A stretch of 64,000 nt of DNA, from positions 50,917,457 to 50,981,456 of the forward strand of contig CM055104.1 in the NCBI GenBank assembly GCA_029204225.1, in the 5' to 3' direction. The translations under genes were made by a program, and so were the position numbers. Shown one piece after another: positions 1-9,855 of the stretch. How positions within the stretch are numbered: position 1 is the first letter of the stretch; the number at the start of each line of letters is the position of its first letter. The notes below the pieces were generated by a model, which did no database searches, was not told the DNA's origin, and worked only from the letters and a program-made list of their open reading frames with translations. The stretch is from Diphasiastrum complanatum (lineage: Eukaryota; Streptophyta; Lycopodiopsida; Lycopodiales; Lycopodiaceae).

Positions 1-887
1 TACTTGTGTAATCTCAATCACTTGAATACGTTTGTTGGTTGATAAAATATTCTACACATATGGTAGATTATTGAAAATTCTATATCAACTATTTTTCCTC
101 CATGCTAGCACTCGTTGGCCCCAATTGTTCTATACGTTTGAGCGCATGAAAAGCGTGCATTTCTTTTGATTCTCCTTTTACAATTTTTGTAGTGCTCAGT
201 TGCCTATCCATAAGTAGTATGTCCAGTATATGCATCTTAATTGTTTGAGTTCCTTAGAATTGGAAAATGGCTAGAACTTATAATTACAAGTAGATGGCGA
301 TGTATGTCTTCTCCTCCTAGACATGAAACACCTAAACAAGCTTGTGACCCTTGATTCAGCCTTGTTATCAACCTCAAAGTTGTATGCTATAGTCAAAGTT
401 TCCAACATGCCCCTTCCCTTTGAAATGAACTTCATTTTCTAGCTTTAGGTTGAGGAAGTCAACTACTCCAGCTTTTTGATGGTCTTCGTATCTACGTGAG
501 TTATGATTTTTAATGGCTACTCAATGCCCTTCTTCTGTCTAAATGTTCCCTTCATGATTCACCTACCTCCACAAAGTGGGTCCATAATCCTTCCTTGTAG
601 GGATCAATATCTACAAAATAAAATAAAAAACAATTCACTTCTTATGTGTATAAGAAAGAATTGCAAATTACAAGCAAATCATAACACCAAATTATGTGTC
701 ATATGCCACACAAAAAGGGTGGAGATCTACTCCATTTTTGTACATTTCACACAAAAAAAGATTAGGCAAAGCCAAGAAAAGTATTTTATGTGCTAGTCCT
801 CTTATCTGTCTAGAAAACAACTTTATGGGTTTGCTCTTACAACCCATCAACTAGCATTTAGTAGAATTCAAACATAATCCAACTAAC
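1..887. other. No recognisable gene
   Basis: AT-rich sequence with short open frames only (longest about 97 codons near 503-796). I saw no protein motif, terminal repeat or RNA structure here. A weak resemblance of the minus strand around 280-480 to degraded retroelement sequence was too poor to call. Confidence 0.5.
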
Positions 888-1014
888 CGGGTTCCAGAAT
901 CGAATAGCGTTCCGGAACGCATGACCCGTACATTCTGGAACGTAGCTTTCCGGAACCCGGATCCATTGTGGAACACAGCGTTCCAGAATGCGATTGGAAC
1001 GGAGCGTTTCAGAA
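888..1014. repeat. Cluster of TTCnnGAA palindromic blocks
   Basis: Five perfect TTCnnGAA blocks occur at 892-899, 910-917, 933-940, 948-955 and 981-988, with a degenerate sixth (TTCAGAA) at 1008-1014. They sit in a locally GC-rich stretch within AT-rich DNA. TTCnnGAA is the core unit of heat-shock elements. The same pattern would also arise in the subterminal repeats of a DNA transposon. No gene starts immediately beside it, so a regulatory role is only a possibility. Confidence 0.6.
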
Positions 1015-1229
1015 GGGGGTGCAACTTAGGTCCACAGTACATACTTGAATACTCAAAGTTGAAACTTGAGGTCATGCCAATAGTGTGTATACAATCTTTG
1101 TGATACTAGTGCAAGCAGTCTTTGTAATAACATTTGAATTGTGAGTCAATATTATAAGTCAATATACTCATTACATTGCTCATGAAATAGTGCCTCATTT
1201 GCGATTATGCGGAGGCAAGGGATTGATTA

Positions 1230-2128
1230 GTGGATTGGGACATGGGTAGCTCAGTTTGGATTGTAGCAGGGGGTGGAAGCGCAACTAGAGTTGGTTGCCT
1301 AGTACGTCAACGTGTCGCGGAAGGCGAGTCAAGAACAACGATCTCGTTGCGTGGACGACGACGACTATGTGAACTCGATGCTAGTTGGGAAGATTCAGCT
1401 GGTGCCTCTTCGTAAATAGAGAGCACTGAATCCACACTAAAACCATGGATTTTGTTATCAACATAGGAGGCTGCAAGGAGGGACAAGAGCTGGCCAGCAG
1501 CAAACTTCTGCTTAGTATTACTTTTGATAGCTCATTTGAGCTCTCCAAACATAGTATTGAACCAATATATGGTTCCAAAGGGGCCTTGGCTCTCTTGGCC
1601 TGGGACTCAACTATCCTATGCAAAATTTGAGAAGAGATACGCTCTTTCCTGAGATTTCCAACCATCAAGAAATTGTTGAGGAGCTGAGCAGAAGCATAAA
1701 TGGCAAGATCAATGATGGCCTCTATTAGATAGCCATCATTAGTCCAATATAAATCATTGGTAGTGTCAATATAAGGCTTAATAGCATGTTTGGCTTGCTT
1801 ATGGTTTGGTGAGGCTTGAGTATTAGACGCCATCCCTATGGCAACAAGCGTGGCTTCGGTCACACACACCTTGTGGTGGCTCCTTGGAAAACAATGTAGA
1901 ATTTGAATTTCTCCTCCTTCCAGGTACTGAAGGCAAAGTTAATAAAATCCATGTTAATTCTCCCTAAGAAGGCTCTCTCATGAATACCCATTGCAGTGAG
2001 CAGAGGCTCCACAAGGGTCATCCAGTAAGTGATCATGCTTGTGGTAGGAAGTATCATGATGTCCGTTTTATTGGGACATCACGATGGATAGTATAACTAG
2101 GCGACTGAGAATTGTCTATGGAAGACAT
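1230..2128 (-). pseudogene. Gypsy extra ORF downstream of integrase (aORF), copy 1
   Basis: The likely start codon is at 2128-2126 (MSSIDNSQSP...), giving a frame that shifts after about 24 codons. The rest is read as two overlapping open pieces (2057-1860 and 1869-1381). Conserved blocks shared with copies 3 and 4 are DIMILPTTSM, a run around HKQAKHAIKPYIDTTNDLYW, and an Ala/Leu-rich helix containing QLLNNFLM. Homology continues to about 1240 in a region matching 27430-27540 inverted. The family has no function I recognise. Position after integrase is where envelope-like or additional ORFs lie in some plant Gypsy lineages, but no signal peptide or membrane segment is visible. Frameshifted and truncated, so inactive. 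Confidence 0.65.
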
Positions 2129-2167
2129 GATGAAAAAAAAGATCAGAAACTGAGAATAAGGAGTGTG

Positions 2168-2180
2168 AGTGTATATAAAA
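2168..2180 (-). promoter_or_regulatory. TATA-like sequence upstream of aORF, copy 1
   Basis: The minus strand reads TTTTATATACACTC about 45 bases before the aORF start at 2128. The equivalent place in copy 3 (26662-26672) reads GATATACACTC. Conservation of this element between copies suggests a possible separate transcript for the extra ORF. This is inference only. Confidence 0.3.
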
Positions 2181-2248
2181 AATCAGTATGGAAATTTTTG
2201 AAGGATTTGGTCGCTAGAAAAATTGGCAAGAGCTTCACTAGCACAAAT

Positions 2249-2523
2249 ACTTTGAATTTGCTTTGCACAGGAACACAGATCATGCCACACAGTAACACAG
2301 ACATAAAACACTCTCCACAGCAAGCTCACATAGCAACTGTATTTCTCAAAATGAAATTACACTATACATATAGTTGTTCACTCAGGCAACCCATGCATGA
2401 CCCAGGTTGCCGTCGGCGGGATGCGTGTCCCGTCGACTTGCCTCGTGGCGAGGCCAACTGATTCTTATCCATTGATAGGACCCACAGTACAGTAACACAG
2501 TGATTCTAATTTTAATTCTAACT
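2249..2523 (-). repeat. 3' LTR of Copia A
   Basis: This 275-bp LTR differs from its partner by 11 substitutions and no gaps in my manual alignment (about 96% identity). In element orientation it begins AGTTAGAATT and ends AATTCAAAGT, so it lacks the usual TG...CA ends. The boundary is fixed by the target duplication on one side and the purine tract on the other. Confidence 0.88.
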
Positions 2524-2532
2524 CTCTCCCTT
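2524..2532 (-). other. Polypurine tract of Copia A
   Basis: The minus strand reads AAGGGAGAG directly before the 3' LTR start. This is the expected position and composition for plus-strand priming in LTR retrotransposons. Confidence 0.7.
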
Positions 2533-2576
2533 AAAGTAGAGTCACTTTTTATACATTCATATACATAGCTTTAAAG

Positions 2577-5053
2577 TCAACAAACTTTAAGTACAGAAAG
2601 CTTTGATCTAAACTTATCAAACTTTTCTCTAGTAAGTGGCTTAGTGAAAATATCAGCTAGTTGTTCTTCTGTGCTACAATGAACAACATGAATTTCACGA
2701 CTCAGCAGCCTCTCACGTATGAAGTGATATTGAATCTCAATGTGTTTAGTTCTTGCATTGAACACTGGATTCTTTGCTAGCTGAATCCCACTCTGACTGT
2801 CGCTATGTAAAGTCATGGGATTTTTTTGCTTCACGCCAATTTCTTCCAAGATTTGTCTCAATCATATAGCTTCCTGTGTAGCACTACACATTGCCTTATA
2901 CTCTGCTTCTGTGGTGGAAAGAGCAATTTTACTTTGCTTCTTACTAGACTAGGGAAAGCAACTACCACAAAACTGGAATATATATCTTGTGGTGGATCTA
3001 CGATCATCATAGTCACCTCCCCAGTCCGCATCCACATAGCCACACAACTCAGGTAAACCATCATGCTTCCGGTAAATCAAGCCATACTCTGAAGTGCCTT
3101 TCACATAATGCAAAATGCGTTTAGCTGCCTTCCAATACGTTTTTGTAGGTGCTGCCATAAACTGACTTACAATGCCAACAACATAGCATATATTTGGTCT
3201 AGTCGCGGTAAGGTAAATCAAGCTCCCTACTAACTAACTGTCTATACAGCGTAGCATCAAATGACTGTGACTCATCAAGCTTAGAAAACTTTTTACCTAG
3301 TTCAATAGGAGTGTTTACTGGTTTGCAATCTTGCAACCTAAACCTGTGCATCAACTCTTTGACATATTTCACCTGTGTTAAACCCACTTCATGTCCTTTT
3401 TGCCACACTTCTACTCCAAGGCAGTAATGCATCAGGCTGAGATCTGTCATCTCAAATTGTTTCATGAGGTCTTTCTTGATCATGTCTATCATCTCTTGAT
3501 TATTTCCCATAATAATCAAGTCATCAACATAAGAGCAATCAAATCAACCATACCATCAAAGCATAAGACATATAGATTTGGATCAAAATGTGTTCTCATC
3601 ATCCCCTTTGAACGAAAGTAGGCATCAATCCTGCTATACCACGCACGTGGTGCTTGCTTAGGACCATAAAGCGCTTTCTTCAAGCGACATACTTTATTTT
3701 CCTTTCCTTTCATTACAAAGCCTTCAGGTTGATCCATGAACACTTCTTCTTCTAACTCACCATTTAGAAAAGCAGATTTCACATCCATCTGATGCAAAGG
3801 CCAACCAAAATGTGAAGCTAAAGCAATAAGTAGATGTAGAGTATTCCACTTACAAATCGGCACAAAGGTCTCCTCATAGTCGATGCCTTCATTTTGTGCG
3901 TACCCTTTGATCACCAATCTTGCTTTGTGCTTTGCTATACTTCCATCTGCATAGTACTTAGTCATGTATACCCATTTGCAACCAATGATTTTTTTGCCAA
4001 CTGGTGGTTCTACTAAGTCCCATGTGTTATGCTTAGCAATCAACTTCATCTCCTCTCCCATGGCCTTGACCCAAATGTCATCATCCTTCGCTTCACCAAA
4101 GTCGAAGGTTCTTTGCTTTGAATAATGCTAGATAAGAGAGCATAATTTGCTTCATACCTTTCAGGTAGTATTTTCTCTCTTGTTGATCTTCGTAGCTCTC
4201 CCTGGTTAGATGATCTTGGAAAGTCATCTATGTCGCAGCTCTCCATCAATCTCTCAAACCACTTAGAGCGTAAATTGTCTTTTAATCCCACATTGATCAC
4301 AAAGATCATTGAAGTCATTAGACTTGTACTCACCTCCACTATCTGATCTTAGGACTTTGATCTCCCTACCTGTTTGATTTTTGACCAATGCTTTGAAGTT
4401 CTTGAAGTTGTCAAATGCATTTGATTTCTTCTTCAAGAAGTAGATCCACATTTTACGTGACATATCATCAATAAAGGTCATAAAATAGAAGGCTTTTCCT
4501 AAGGACATGGTCCTCATAGGCCCACATAAATCTGTGTGGATTAAATCCAGGCTGTTCTTTGTTCTTGCAATACCCCCTTTATTGAACTTCTCTCGATGCT
4601 TCTTCCCATATACACAAGATTCGCACATCAATTTCAAGTGATCTTCTATGGTAAGCAATCCTATTACCATCTCCAATTCTCTCATCAAACTGAGGCTTTC
4701 CAAGCTCAAGTGACCAGCCTCTTGTGCCACAACTCAGTTTGTGAAGGAATGGACGATACAAGTCCATGTTTCTCCTTGATTGTAGCATTTAACCTGTACA
4801 ATTTTGTATTGGGCTCTCTTACTCCATCCGCAATAATTTTGAACTTTTGGTTCGCATCTTTCACAAAGCAATGATCATGGGCGAATTCTACTTTCAATTT
4901 TTGATTAGTAATGACTCCAACAGAAAGTAGATTTTTTTTCAAACCTGGTACGTAAAGTACCTCCTTGATCATCCTGCTTTTGCCATCAGGTAGTTGGATA
5001 GAAACGGTGTCTATCCCCTTAATCATGCACACCTCACCATTTGCTTGTGAAAA
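2577..5053 (-). pseudogene. Copia A pol remnant (protease end, integrase, RT, RNase H)
   Basis: On the minus strand the order is: end of protease and pre-integrase region (5053-4706, LPDGKSRMIKEVLYVPGLKK), integrase core (4730-4263, LIHTDLCGPM and SDSGGEYKSN), RT (4061-3199, KGYAQNEGIDYEETF and QMDVKSAFLNGELEEEVFMD), RNase H (3221-2577, GYVDADWGG and HSDSQSGIQLAKN). Frames shift at least four times. The YVDD-type RT box falls at a frame break near 3520. Integrase is cut after IKRQFTL and resumes only in its far C-terminal tail, so its zinc-distal domain is lost. The protease active-site segment and gag are absent upstream. Closest relative in the window is element B. Confidence 0.88.
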
Positions 5054-6143
5054 AAATGTTCGGAGTACGCCAGAAGTGATTCACCATTTGCTGCAATCAC
5101 TCTGTTTTGTTGTACCGTACTTGCAGGTACAGTCCGAGTGCCCTACGTTTGGAGGTTATAATCTTTTGTTTGGGTCAAAACGGGCAAAGGACCCAAAAAT
5201 AGGGATTTTTCTAGTTTTTGAACTGTTTCTTCACCTTGAAGAAACTCCACTCTTCACTTGTGAAGGGACCCAGCTCAACTTTCAGTATGAAATTTTTTAA
5301 TGAAGTTGAAGGCTAGAATGGACTTCACTTCTTTAGGGCCCTGTTCAAAGCTCATCCAATGGCTGAACCAAATCTTGTGATCCAAATTTCTCTCCCATCA
5401 CAAGTTCTGGACCGTCGATTCATTTGACACCTCATCCAAAGGTCCAAACTGCATCTGGGCATTGAGCCATGCTCCTAAAATCGCTATGGTCTTCGAGACA
5501 CTACACTGACCATTGTGTTGGGCGCGCGAACAGCCTGCGACCTCCCTGCCTGCGGCCGCGCCTCCCTTCTCTGAAAAATGTCAGATCAAACTCTCCTGTG
5601 GATCGTTTTTTGAGCACGATATGAGGCCTGGAGTAGAGTCGCCCTACTGAATCCAAGATTGTAGAGTGTTCAGTCAGGAAATTCCGTGGAGAAACGGTGA
5701 TTTTAGCTCAACTTGACAAAGTGGCTTTTTTCATCTTTTTATCGCAAATCTACTAGGTTAACTGTCTGGAGACAAATCTTTGACATAAACCTCAGAATCT
5801 CTCCATGGCTGGTTGACAATGTGATTAGCTTCCTTCCTGTCCTTACGGCATCCAAAATGGTGCACAAACAGCACCAGTTATATGTAAAAATCGTAACCCC
5901 AAGTCCGGTGTCAATTTTCAGCTGGCTTCAAAATTGTCAATTTTTCACCAATTTTTTTCCTGTCTGATGCTATGCACAGGCTAATAATACTTCTGCTGAG
6001 CTCAACAAACCTCTATAAATTAGAAACCGTGCACCAGTGCTTCTCTTTCCTTCTTCAACCCGTCGTAAACCCTGAACTCTTAGAATACAGTTCTCCCAAA
6101 GCTCTCTTCAACGGCGACGTTGTACTATGTACACTCCCTGTAC
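5054..6143 (-). other. Non-coding 5' interior of Copia A
   Basis: Between the PBS and the protease remnant there are about 1.1 kb without any gag motif (no CCHC knuckle, no long frame). A GC-rich patch lies near 5515-5570. The sequence at 5054 departs abruptly from element B, marking a deletion junction that removed gag and the DSG part of protease. Confidence 0.6.
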
Positions 6144-6156
6144 GACTTTGATACCA
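6144..6156 (-). other. Primer-binding site of Copia A
   Basis: The minus strand reads TGGTATCAAAGTC immediately after the 5' LTR end. It resembles the TGGTATCAGAGC site complementary to the 3' end of initiator tRNA-Met used by most plant Copia elements. Confidence 0.8.
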
Positions 6157-6431
6157 ACTTTGAATTTGCTTTGCACAGGAACACAGATCATGCCACACAG
6201 TAACACAGACAGAAAACACTCTCCTCAGCAAGCTCACATAGCAACTGTATTTCTCAAAATGAAATTACACTATACATATAGTTGTTCACTAAGGCAACCC
6301 ATGCATGACCCAGGTTGCCGTTGGCGGGACGCGTGTCCCGTCGACTTGCCTCGTGGTGAGGCCAACTAATCCTTATCCACTGATAGGACCCACAGAACAG
6401 TAACACAGTGATTCTAACTTTAATTCTAACT
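6157..6431 (-). repeat. 5' LTR of Copia A
   Basis: Same length and termini as the 3' LTR at 2249-2523. A short GC-rich block containing GTCCCGTCGAC lies centrally in both. Confidence 0.88.
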
Positions 6432-6436
6432 CAAAT

Positions 6437-7104
6437 GAGAAATGAAATCGAATTCTGCCCTTTTATAGGCTGATTTGGATGATCCATTAGACAATGTACT
6501 AATCTGGCTATTCAATTCTGAACCAAAATTTGCAAACTTGTTCAATACTGTGAAAATAGGTTATATAAATCTTAGCGAAGGTTTCTGAAGCTCTGAACCT
6601 ATCCGGCGAACGTTTTTTAGATCTGGCGAAGGTTCATCCTTCGCCCAAGATCATCATTCGCCTAGTCACTATCATAAATGCAAATCTTCTGGATCTAAAC
6701 CCCTAACCGACCTATATTTGGCATTCTAAATCCATTTGGCATGTCAGCGAAGGTTTTTGAGTACATGAAGATGCTCAACGAAGGTTCCCAAAATGATAAA
6801 TCTATGATCATTCAACAAACGTTTCCACTACTGTATGTGCAACATATGACCAAAACAGTGATTATTTAAATCATTTTCCATCAAAAATTATATTCTGAAA
6901 ATACTTTCCTCTTTTTTCACTCTGATGACTTTTCTAACTTTTGCTCATCAGTATTTCCATACATTTTTCCCTTCATTTTTTTTTTCATATCTTGTCTTTT
7001 CCAAAAGAAAATATCAATTAAGTAGTGAAACCAAAAAATTGGAAAACAAATAAAATAAAACATAGTTTGGATCATGGTTGCTGAACTGGCTGAGCAAGCT
7101 GTCA
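6437..7104 (-). other. Gypsy spacer between integrase and aORF, copy 1
   Basis: There is no protein coding evidence. A motif close to GCGAAGGTT (on the plus strand) recurs at least four times between about 6575 and 6790. The same motif recurs in the corresponding spacer of copy 4 (about 32905-33125). In element orientation it reads AACCTTCGC and precedes the aORF. Confidence 0.5.
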
Positions 7105-7335
7105 AAATTTGCGTAGTCGGCTGCCATTCACTGGAGTATCAAACCGTTTCCTATCCAAATGTTCAAGAATAATTGTTCCATAGTTCAAAATTTCTTTGAC
7201 TCTATACGGTCCTTCACCTGTGAAGTTCAATTCCCCCCTGATCAGCTTGGTTCTGTACATCAATGCTAGATCTCCTTCTTTCAGATCCTTTTTTTATAAT
7301 CAACGATCGTGCCATGCCTTGTGGCGGGCTTTCTC
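7105..7335 (-). pseudogene. Gypsy integrase C-terminal fragment
   Basis: The minus strand encodes AEKARHKAWHDR, then after two stops KEGDLALMYRTKLIRGELNF, GEGPYRVKEILN and HLDRKRFDTPVNGSRLRKF. This is the C-terminal, non-catalytic region typical of Ty3/Gypsy integrases (GDLVLxY...GPYxV...). Copy 4 has the matching segment near 33830-33990. The upstream end runs in frame into a Copia integrase at about 7335-7345, forming a chimera. Confidence 0.75.
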
Positions 7336-9060
7336 TGCTGCATCTCTCTTCCTTGTTTCCAAAGGCATATGAACAAAGCAAGCACATCCAAAAACTCTAA
7401 GGTGATCTACGTTAGATTTCTTCTTAAACAAGACCTCAAAGGTGATTTTGTAGCAAGTGCATTGTGAGGTAATCTATTTCACAAATAGTTTGTACAATTT
7501 ATAGCTTCACCCCAATATCCAATAGGCAAGGAAGCTTCAACTCGGATTGCTTTAGCACATTCACATAAAGATTTGTTTTTTCTCTCAGCAACTCTATTTT
7601 GAGATGAAGAATAAGCACAAGAAAACTCTCTCTTTATTCCTTCACCTTCACAATATTCATGAAACTTGTTGGAGATGTATTCACCTCCTCCATCACATCT
7701 TAAAGCTTTAACTTTGAAAGAAAACTGTTTCTCAACATAAGCTTTGAAGATTAGGAAGTGATCAAATACCATAGCTTTTGAAGAAAGTAGATACAACCAA
7801 GTATATCTAGTAAAGTCATCAATAAAGGTGACAAAACATGTTGCACCACCAATACTTTTAGAAGAAGAAAAATGTACATCCGAGTGTATAAGCTCCAAAG
7901 GATGAGTAGTCTTGATATGGCTTTCTATGTGATTTTGCAATGGCACAAGCCTCACAAGGCTTGAAATCTTTTGAAAGATATTTTGGAAGGCCAATAGCCT
8001 TTACTTTTTTGACCATAGAAGACATAGACTTAAAGTTAGGATGACCCAAACCTTCTATGCCACAACTCCTCCTTAGATAAAAAAGCAACTTCACAAAGGT
8101 TTGCATTCTCATATGAATTCAACTTAAAAATTCCACCATATCTAGATCCATCAGCTAGGAGCTCATCATTTTTCTTGATAAAGCAAGTATCGGAGTTAAA
8201 CTTTACATCACAACCACTATGAACCAACTTTTCCACACTAATCAAGTTCTTTGTAAGTTTTGGAATAAAAAGAACATTAGAAAGTGCAAGAACTTTTGAA
8301 GAAGCAAGTTTCAGTGGAATGTTGCCAATTCTTTCTATAGAGCACTCATGATCATTAGCAGTGTAAATAGATTTTTTAAGTCCTTTGTAAGGTACAATTG
8401 AGTCAAAAGACTCCTTTGAACAGCACATGTGTGAAGAAGCTCCACTAGATATGTACCAAGCTCCATCTTTCTTGAAAGGTGATGAAGAAAAACTGGACAC
8501 CATGAGTGATACTTCTCCATCACTTGGAACAAAAACTTCTTCAATCTCTTTGGAGACATTTGCTTGCTTGAGTTGGTTTTTCTTCTTAAAGCAATTTGAG
8601 GCATAGTGCCCCTTCTTGCCACAGAAGAAACACTTTACTTTCTTCTTCTTGGTCTTTGAAGTAGAAGGATGAGATGAATCATCCTCTTCACCATCTTTGT
8701 CTTGATTCTTGGCTTTGTCTTTGTTGGATGCTTGAGAGAACTGGTTCTTACTCCTTCCTTTATGCTTGTCCTTGACAAAGAGGGCTTTGTCACTTCTACC
8801 ATGCTCGAGTTTGTTCATCCTAGAAAGTTTATAACTTTGCGTAGCTTCTTAAAAAATAAGAATACCTTGGAGAGTTTCTAAATTAGGCAACTCCTCCTTA
8901 ATGACAAAAGACTGAACAAGATTATCATAGTCATCTTTCAAGCCATTTAGAATGACTTGTACTAGCTCATCTTGGTTAATAGTCACACCAACACAAGAAA
9001 GCTCTCTATGTAAATCTGTAACTCTCAAAACATAGTTTGATGCACATCAGTCTAGGGTTC
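7336..9060 (-). pseudogene. Copia C gag-protease-integrase remnant
   Basis: The order on the minus strand is: gag segment (9050-8819, NQDELVQVILNGLKDDYDNL), Lys-rich linker, one CCHC knuckle (CFFCGKKGHYASNC), protease (AWYISSGASSHM), pre-integrase (EELWHRRFG), integrase core (LIHSDVHFSSSKSIGGATC, CDGGGEYISNKF, SSSQNRVAERKNKSL) and integrase middle (GCACFVHMPLETRK). The longest open piece is 260 codons (8818-8036). The protease catalytic Asp of the DSG triad is replaced by Ser. RT and RNase H are absent, because the sequence passes into Gypsy integrase at about 7340. The family resembles the elements at 37.5-38.6 kb and 43.7-44.5 kb. Confidence 0.85.
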
Positions 9061-9855
9061 CTACTTCAACAGATTTTGCTTCTATTCAAACAAGTTGTTT
9101 AATTCTAAGACATTAAGAGGACCAATTCTCATTGTAACATTGCACAGCTCACTTAGGCCATCGTGGGAAGACTTGAACAGTGGCAATCTACCAGTTGATT
9201 GCAAAATATGCAAACCTATTTTTTGTCCCATTTTCAATTTTAACGAGTTTTGGCTCCATCTTTGAAGCAAATTAGGAGCATTTTAGGAGAAATCAGCCTT
9301 AAAAGGAAAAAAGCTCCCTTCAGATGGGAGTGAACAATCCCGATATCAAATAATATAGTAACATACTTACGACCTTGGGAATGCTATGCACCAGATACTA
9401 AAGTTACACAAAAAGGATAAATGTACAAAAGAATAATTAAAAAAAAATGCACTGTTTTAAGATTGAAAGATCATCAACAACAATTTGAGCCAAGTAAGCA
9501 TAAGATCTCAAGCAGATCTAGCTAGAACTTAGAAGATCTCAAGCAGATGAAGTTGGATGCAACTCCCAGTACTATGGTTTTTAGATATATAATATTCAAG
9601 GCTAAAACTTATACATTTTTTGAGTGCAGTACGACCTGCTCTTACAAAAAGAGAAAGACAAGCATATGCTCATGTAAGTAATTTCCTGCATAGTTTGAGC
9701 TATTTGTGTTGAATTCAGAAAAATGTATAACTACTCTGCAAACCTATCCTCTTTTAGCAATGAGGCATACTGTGAATTCTGAATGACTTGCTATTAACAG
9801 GAGTGGATGGTGGAGTGGTAGTAGATCTTGGAGAATCAGACACAAAGCATTGGTG
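9061..9855. other. Region downstream of the DUF1635 gene, no gene seen
   Basis: AT-rich sequence. A short repeated phrase, AGATCTCAAGCAGAT, occurs twice around 9508-9550. The 3' untranslated region of the adjacent minus-strand gene should begin just below 9856, but I saw no convincing AATAAA signal. Confidence 0.4.

Larger units (their letters stand above)
2249..6431 (-). mobile_element. Copia element A, complete ends, gag-less
   Basis: Two 275-bp direct LTRs (2249-2523 and 6157-6431) flank a 3.6-kb interior coded on the minus strand. The 5-bp duplication CAAAT is present at 2244-2248 and 6432-6436. A tRNA-Met-type PBS abuts the 5' LTR and a purine tract abuts the 3' LTR. The uninterrupted version of the target exists in inverted orientation around 26570-26610, which confirms the boundaries. 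Total length 4183 bp is shorter than typical Copia elements because gag and part of protease are absent. Confidence 0.9.
1210..7335 (-). mobile_element. Ty3/Gypsy element copy 1, interrupted by Copia A
   Basis: Reading the minus strand, the order is integrase C-terminus (7335-7105), non-coding spacer (7104-6437), the inserted Copia element A (6431-2249 with 5-bp duplication), remaining spacer (2243-2129) and an extra ORF (2128-about 1230). The same order is seen at 25.3-28.9 kb (plus) and 35.7-31.4 kb (minus), which supports these pieces being one element. Gag, protease, RT and both LTRs are missing. Confidence 0.7.
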
